Part shown: one piece after another, positions 59,559 through 64,000 of the stretch | Layout of the letters: each line of letters starts with the position of its first letter | Numbering within the stretch: the first letter of the stretch is position 1 | NCBI GenBank assembly: GCA_965276665.1 | Contig: OZ255620.1 | Coordinates: 3,100,001-3,164,000, forward strand | Reading direction: 5' to 3' | Length of the DNA stretch: 64,000 nucleotides | Source: CAWGJC01 sp965276665 | Lineage (GTDB): Bacteria; Pseudomonadota; Alphaproteobacteria; Acetobacterales; Acetobacteraceae | The notes under the pieces: generated by a model | Seen by the model: the letters and a program-made list of their open reading frames with translations, nothing else | The model's database searches: none | What the model was told of the DNA's origin: nothing | Position numbers and translations under genes: made by a program

Positions 59559-60489
59559 AATTGTGCTGCTGGACAGCGTTGTTATAGCTGTAGACCATCA
59601 ATTGCAGGTTGAACGGCGTGCCGCCGTGCCGGAGGTCGCGGTAGTGGCCGAGCAGCGTTTGCAGCGCCTCCGCGGCGGAATCGTCCATGCTGTCGTTGAT
59701 GCCGCCCGAACCGGGCGACCGCGCCCGGGCGAGCTGCTCGTCGAAGAGGGCTGCCTGCACCTCGGCAGCGAGCCCGTCGGCGGCGGCGAGCTTCGACGCG
59801 TCACGGAGGTCGGCGGCGGAGCCGAACAAGCCGAGTAGCCGTTTGCTCTTCTGGAGCGCGAGCGTCGTGTCGTACGCGACCCGGTCGCCGCTCGCCTTCA
59901 GAGACGCGAGCTCGCGCGCGTCGCGGAGGTCCTGCTCGCGATCGATCGCGTCGCTGAGCGCGGCGAGCTCGGCAAGCGACTGGCGGAACCCGGCGACGAC
60001 GAGCGGGTCCTGTCGCTTGCCGAGCGCGAAATGGTCGGTCAGTTGGCCGCGGCTCCGGTAATAGGCGGCGAGACCGTCGAGCCGGTCGACCAGCGTCGCG
60101 AGCGTCGCGATCAACGGATCGGCGGCTGCGTCGAGCGCTGACGGCGTCCCGGGCCTGATCGCACGCGCGCTCCTGAGCGCGTCGAGACCGTTGCCGATCC
60201 AACCGGGATTGACGAAGACCGGGTCGTTGAGACCCTTCTCGGGGATGCGTTGACCGGCGTATTGCGCGAACTGCTGCCGCAGTCCGAACGTGCCGATGAG
60301 CGTGTTGTAGCCCTTGACGTAACCGTTGAGCTTGTCGGCTTCTGCGTCGGGATCGGCGCCGGACGGACCCGACGGTCCTGACCATCCCCCGTCCGCCGCG
60401 AGCGCGGGACACGGCCCGAGCACGGGCGCCACGACAAGGGTGCTCGCAACGCAGCCGGCGATCCAACACGCCCAGAACCTCGTGGTCAT
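59545..60489 (-). CDS. DUF3829 (YiiG-like) exported protein
   Basis: About 314 residues from the ATG at 60489. The signal peptide is ACWIAGCVASTLVVAPVLGP with cleavage near ALAAD. The mature domain begins DKLNGYVKGYNTLIGTFGLR, the DUF3829 opening, and continues as a helical bundle through LVDRLDGLAAYYRSRGQLTD and ELAALSDAIDREQDLRDARE. The family function is unknown. With the two ankyrin proteins it forms an envelope-directed operon. Confidence 0.78.
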   Translation of the reverse strand: MTTRFWACWIAGCVASTLVVAPVLGPCPALAADGGWSGPSGPSGADPDAEADKLNGYVKGYNTLIGTFGLRQQFAQYAGQRIPEKGLNDPVFVNPGWIGNGLDALRSARAIRPGTPSALDAAADPLIATLATLVDRLDGLAAYYRSRGQLTDHFALGKRQDPLVVAGFRQSLAELAALSDAIDREQDLRDARELASLKASGDRVAYDTTLALQKSKRLLGLFGSAADLRDASKLAAADGLAAEVQAALFDEQLARARSPGSGGINDSMDDSAAEALQTLLGHYRDLRHGGTPFNLQLMVYSYNNAVQQHNYGQL

Positions 60490-60769
60490 GACGAACGCCT
60501 CCCACGGGCGCGTAACGAACGAGGCCGGAGCGGGTTTGCCTGACATCGAGATGTCATCAGGTCCGGCGCGGTGCCCGGCCCAGGCCGAATCATTCGGGAG
60601 CCTGGAACTCGGTCCCGATCCGGCCGCCTCGCGGCGCTCCGCGATGTGCATCAGACATTGCAGGCTCGCGCCCGCGTCGCACCCTCCCGTGCGGGCAACG
60701 CTATTCTGCCGCCGTGCACGCCGCGGCGAGACCGGCGAGACCGGCGCGCCGGCTCACCACGCAGCGTTC
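60490..60769. other. Region upstream of the DUF3829 operon
   Basis: GC-rich sequence that should contain the operon promoter. A small tandem GACCGGCGA repeat is at about 60732-60750. No gene or clear promoter could be assigned. Confidence 0.3.
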
Positions 60770-61147
60770 CGGCGACGCTGAACGAGGACGCCACATGGCC
60801 CGACAATGCTCATCGGTCCGCCTCCTTCCGTCGTCGCCGTTCGATATGCGCGCAGTGGCCGCGTTCCGCTTTCAGCGCTCCACATATCGGACGCTATTCT
60901 CACCGTACCCAGGCCAATCATGGCAATTAGCCCGAGGCGAAGCGGCTGAGCCGCGTCCGGCCATTTTTCCCTCAGGGCGGTCAGTAGAACCTTCTCCTGT
61001 CGCTCGTAATTGCTCTTTCCGCGCGCGGAGGGTCTCAGTCGAACGCAACAAGTTGTCCAAGGTCCGAGCCTCGTCTGTGCCGAATTCCGCCACCATGGCC
61101 AGAAGCACCGCGCACATGGCCTCAAAGGGTGGTATGTCGTCAGACAT
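60770..61147 (-). pseudogene. TetR-family regulator, C-terminal fragment with a frameshift
   Basis: From 61147 the frame gives PPFEAMCAVLLAMVAEFGTD and EARTLDNLLRSTETLRARK, then in another frame NYERQEKVLLTALREKWPDA and LRLGLIAMIGLGTVRIASDM. This is the ligand-binding half of an AcrR/TetR regulator. The HTH half is missing at the boundary with the plus-strand fragment and IS630 sequence. Confidence 0.65.
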
Positions 61148-61149
61148 TA

Positions 61150-61300
61150 TCTTCGATAAAGTTCGATCCGGTCGAGGATCTCCGGCTCGGGTGGGACCTC
61201 CATGTCGGCTTCGGCCTCACCAACCCGGCGATCTTCGCGGCCATGTATGGCGACCCGAGCCCCGCCGGAGCGTCGCCCGCTGCGGCTGGCGCCGGTCGCG
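61150..61300 (+). pseudogene. Second TetR-type C-terminal fragment
   Basis: The plus strand reads FDPVEDLRLGWDLHVGFGLT, NPAIFAAMYGDPSPAG and SPAA, which matches the start of a TetR C-terminal domain that often ends such proteins. It lacks an HTH and passes into IS630 sequence. It is unrelated to, and in the opposite orientation from, the TetR fragment at 60770-61147. Confidence 0.5.
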
Positions 61301-61369
61301 ACCATGCTGCGCGCGTTGCTGCCGGGCGCAGACGGATTGACCGAAGGCGAACGGCACCTGCTTGCCGAA

Positions 61370-62008
61370 TGGCTCGACCGGGGATTGAGGCGGCTCGGGC
61401 TGACGCTGAAAAAGACCCTCGCCGCGGCGGAGCAGGACCGCCCGGATATTGCCGCCGCCCGGCGCGCCTGGGGTGAGCTCGCGTCTCAGCTCGACCCGGG
61501 GCGGCCGATCTTCATCGATGAGACTTGGACGAAAACCAACATGACGCGCCTGCGCGCCGCGCGGTCAGCGGCTGATCGTCGCGTGCCACATGGCCATTGG
61601 CGAACCAGCACATTCCTCGCTGGCTTGCGTCACAACGGCATCGTCGCGCCTCTGGTGCTCGACGGTGCCATCAATGGCGAGGCGTTCCGTGCCTGGGTCG
61701 AACAGTTCCTCGCCTCCAAACTCTCGCCGGGCGACATCGTCATCGCCGATAACCTCGGCAGTCGAAAGGTCAGCGGCGTGCGCAAGGCCATCGAGGCGCG
61801 TGGCGCTTCGCTGATGTTCCTGCCGCCCTATTCGCCCGGCCTGAACCCAATCGAACACGCTTTCGCAAAACTCAAAGCCCTTATCCGCAAAGCAGAACCG
61901 CGCACCCGAGAAGCCCTCCGGAGACGCATCGGATCAATCGTCAACACCTCCCCAGCCTCGCAATGCGCCAACATGCTCTCGCACTGCGGCTACACACAGT
62001 CAGGATAA
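61370..62008 (+). mobile_element. IS630-family transposase, 5'-truncated
   Basis: The frame gives RRLGLTLKKTLAAAEQDRPD, IAAARRAWGELASQLDPGRP and IFIDETWTKTNMTRLR (first catalytic Asp), a short out-of-frame stretch with compensating indels, then VPHGHWRTSTFLAGLRHNGI, DIVIADNLGSRKV (second Asp) and LPPYSPGLNPIEHAFAKLKA (Glu). The N-terminal HTH domain and left end are missing, so it is probably inactive. Confidence 0.85.
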
Positions 62009-62081
62009 AAACCTCTAGGTGTCGCATGCTTAGCGATGATCGAAGGCACTGAGGCGGTGGAGTTGGATGGCGATGGTCTCC

Positions 62082-63129
62082 TCAATCGTCTTTCGTGTGG
62101 CTCAGGACAATCCGGCCCGCGCTCGTTCCGCGCGCCAGGGTCTCGTGCGCGCGTGCGGCATCTGTCACCGGCATCACCTGGTTGATGCGCGCCTGGAGAA
62201 GTTTTGATCCCACCAATCCGACCAGCCGGCTGAGATCGGAGACGAGCGCGTGACCGCTCCTGACCACCTCGATCTCCTTCAGGATCTGCAGGGCGGGGTT
62301 GAGCGGCGCGTCCCCAGGTTTCATGTTGCCGACGGCGACGAGGCGGCCGCCGGCCGTGAGTGAGCGCAGGCTTGCGGCGAAGGTCGGTACGCCGGCGATT
62401 TCAATCACCGCATCCGCGCCGGAGCCGCCGGTGATCTCGCGCACCGCCCGATGGAATTTGCCGTCCGGCGCTGCGACGACAAGATGCGCACCGGCCTCTT
62501 GAAGCATCTCCTTCTTGCTCTCGGAGGATGTAATCGCGATCACGGTCAGCCGCAGGAAACGTGCAATTTGTACCGCGTGGATCCCGACACCGCCGCTGGC
62601 GGCCGTGATCACCACGGTATTCCCAGCCGTGACGCGCGCGCGGTCAAGCGCATGCCACCCGGTTCCGACCGCGCAAGCTCAACACGGCCCCGGTTCGCAG
62701 ATCCACGCTGTCGGGCAGAGGAACCGCGTTGCGGGGGCTCGCGACGACGAACTCGCCATACCCACCCGAGATTCCCTCTCCGTAGAAATTTGGTCCGTTG
62801 CGGCAGAGATTGTCACGTCCGGCCCGGCAGGTACGGCAGACGCCGCAAGAGATGCGCTGCGTCAGGCACACCCGCATGCCGGGCACGAAACCGCTCACCA
62901 TCGGCCCGACCTCCTCCACCGTTCCGGCGATCTCGTGGCCCATGACACAGGGCGGGTGCGTTTCCGGGAAATGTCCGGCGCGGTTGAGCAGATCGTGCCC
63001 GCACACCCCGCACGCGGCGACACGCACCAGCATCTGGTCCGCCCGCGGCTCCGGCCGCTCGACCTCGTGGCATTCCAGCACCGAAGGCGCAACGAATTTG
63101 GTCAGAACGACCGCGCGCATGCGATTCAT
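62082..63129 (-). pseudogene. Zinc-dependent alcohol dehydrogenase family protein, broken by one frameshift
   Basis: From the ATG at 63129 (ATG 63120 also possible) the N-terminal half has the catalytic zinc site AACGVCGHDLLNRAGHFPET and MGHEIAGTVEEVG, and structural cysteines in ISCGVCRTCRAGRDNLC. An extra base near 62675 shifts the frame. The other frame continues AVGTGWHALDRARVTAGNTV, VITAASGGVGIHAVQIARFL (NAD(P) loop) and the rest of the Rossmann domain. Restored length is about 348 residues. It overlaps the acyl-CoA dehydrogenase stop. Confidence 0.87.
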
Positions 63130-64000
63130 GCTGCATTCGCCGGCGGCATGATGAGCTGGACGACACGCTCTCGATGCCAGGACGCATCGCCAAAGCTGAA
63201 TTCGAGCAGCTTGCCGCGCTTCAGGTAGAAATGCGCGTCGAACTCCCAAGTGAAGCCGACGCCGCCATGGATCTGCAAGCATTCGTTGCAGACGAGCCGG
63301 CGGGCATCGCCGCAGGCGGCCTTTGCGGTCGAGACCGCGACGCGGAGCGAAGGATCATCCTCGGCGAGGGCCCAACCGGCATAATAGGCCGCCGAGCGTG
63401 ACGTCTCGGTGGCGACCAGCATGTCGGCGCATTTATGCTTGATCGCCTGGAAGGATCCGATCGGCCGATTGAATTGCGTGCGTTGCTTCGCATAGGCGAC
63501 GGCCATCTCGAGCGCTGCATCGGCGATGCCGACCATCTGCGCGGCGGCGGCGGTGGCGCTCGTCTCCAGCAGCCGTTCGAGCGCCAGCGCACCGAGCGGG
63601 ATCGCCTTGCTGTGCTGGAACTCGACGCGGCACAAGAGACTGTTGGGATCGATCGCGGTGTTGCGCCCGACAGTGATTTGGCCGCCGTCAAGCGGACAGA
63701 GGAACAGTCCGGCGCCGCCATCCGGCAGGCGCGCGGAAACCGCCAGTGCGGTCGCGTCCTCCGCCCCCGGCACCAGGATCTTGCTGCCGCTCAGGAACCA
63801 GCGATCATTCTGACGCGCTGCGATGAGCTTGGTGGGCAGGGCACCCGAGCCGGCCTCCGCATGCGCGAAGGAGATCCGGGCCGCACCGGAGGCAATGTCC
63901 GGCAGCCAGCGCTCCTTGAGCGCGGGCGAGCCGAAACGCGCGATGATCTCGCTGATCAGGATGGTGTCGCCGAACGGTCCCGGAACGAGCGCGCGGCCGA
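63126..64000 (-). CDS. Acyl-CoA dehydrogenase, C-terminal part
   Basis: The frame is open through the window edge, so the start is beyond 64000; about 290 residues are visible. ISFAHAEAGSGALPTK is the substrate/FAD loop region, in which the usual TEP motif is replaced by AHAEA. The helical C-terminal domain has AQMVGIADAALEMAVAYAKQ, RTQFNRPIGSFQAIKHKCAD and CLQIHGGVGFTWEFDAHFYL. The usual catalytic Glu at the late position reads in this stretch as Gly-Gly-Val-Gly-Phe. It likely acts in an acyl-CoA oxidation pathway with the ADH gene. Confidence 0.9.
   Translation of the reverse strand, partial: GRALVPGPFGDTILISEIIARFGSPALKERWLPDIASGAARISFAHAEAGSGALPTKLIAARQNDRWFLSGSKILVPGAEDATALAVSARLPDGGAGLFLCPLDGGQITVGRNTAIDPNSLLCRVEFQHSKAIPLGALALERLLETSATAAAAQMVGIADAALEMAVAYAKQRTQFNRPIGSFQAIKHKCADMLVATETSRSAAYYAGWALAEDDPSLRVAVSTAKAACGDARRLVCNECLQIHGGVGFTWEFDAHFYLKRGKLLEFSFGDASWHRERVVQLIMPPANAA

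Noticed and set aside
1..64000. CRISPR array, rRNA or tRNA genes
   Set aside because: No regularly spaced repeat array and no cloverleaf or rRNA-like sequence was seen on reading; short RNAs could be missed without a covariance search.

Overview
This window is GC-rich (about 65% by eye) and packed with overlapping ATGA/GTGA gene junctions. The exopolysaccharide genes resemble the acetan/xanthan type. Molybdenum hydroxylases, a PHB-depolymerase-like esterase and IS families common in acidophilic alphaproteobacteria are also present. Together these suggest an alphaproteobacterium, most likely Acetobacteraceae; this is inference, since no rRNA or tRNA is visible to prove it.

Layout. (1) 1-4221: 3' end of a molybdopterin-binding dehydrogenase, an FAD-dependent oxidoreductase and an ATP-grasp enzyme that carries a 49-bp perfect inverted repeat. 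(2) 4858-22721: an exopolysaccharide locus with a priming sugar transferase, GT4 glycosyltransferases, a Wzc/GumC-like co-polymerase, a Wzx-like flippase, an exostosin-like transferase, a Wzy-like polymerase, two paralogous secreted glycosidase-like proteins and a tandem alpha/beta-hydrolase protein without nucleophilic serines. No outer-membrane export protein (Wza/GumB) is seen. (3) 22939-31761: tenA, a histidine phosphatase, an RHH protein, an esterase, a TetR gene cut by an IS5 remnant, a 2-hydroxyacid dehydrogenase and a sugar ABC importer (binding protein plus two permeases, no ATPase). (4) 31762-36460: a graveyard of IS481, IS6, IS21 and ISKra4 pieces. It also holds a broken MFS gene, a GntR gene fused to transposase sequence, and what looks like a plasmid maintenance remnant (parB C-terminus, terminator hairpin, iteron-like repeats, DnaA-box-like sites).

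(5) 36468-48393: a defence-type island. A leftward operon encodes a DUF2130 coiled-coil protein, a ParB-like protein, a DEAH helicase (with one frameshift) and a small zinc-finger protein. Back to back with it, a rightward set encodes a Cys-rich protein, a McrB-like AAA+ GTPase/ATPase, a PD-(D/E)xK nuclease and a DNA methyltransferase with a fused HTH. A GNAT/DUF1778 toxin-antitoxin pair with a clear promoter-operator and a serine recombinase follow. (6) 48589-55546: an SDR gene and a xanthine-dehydrogenase-type operon whose first gene is truncated, second gene frameshifted and last gene (MFS) cut by an IS. (7) 55547-58079: a complete IS21-family element. Its last 1267 bp are also present, in the same orientation and nearly identical, at 33855-35121, so the island of part 5 lies between long direct repeats. 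(8) 58080-64000: a Tn3 transposase scrap, a DUF3829/ankyrin operon of secreted proteins, TetR fragments, an IS630 remnant, a frameshifted zinc alcohol dehydrogenase and an incomplete acyl-CoA dehydrogenase.

The strongest candidate for a new system is the divergent DUF2130-ParB-helicase-zinc-finger / Cys-rich-McrB-nuclease-methyltransferase locus at 36468-46280.
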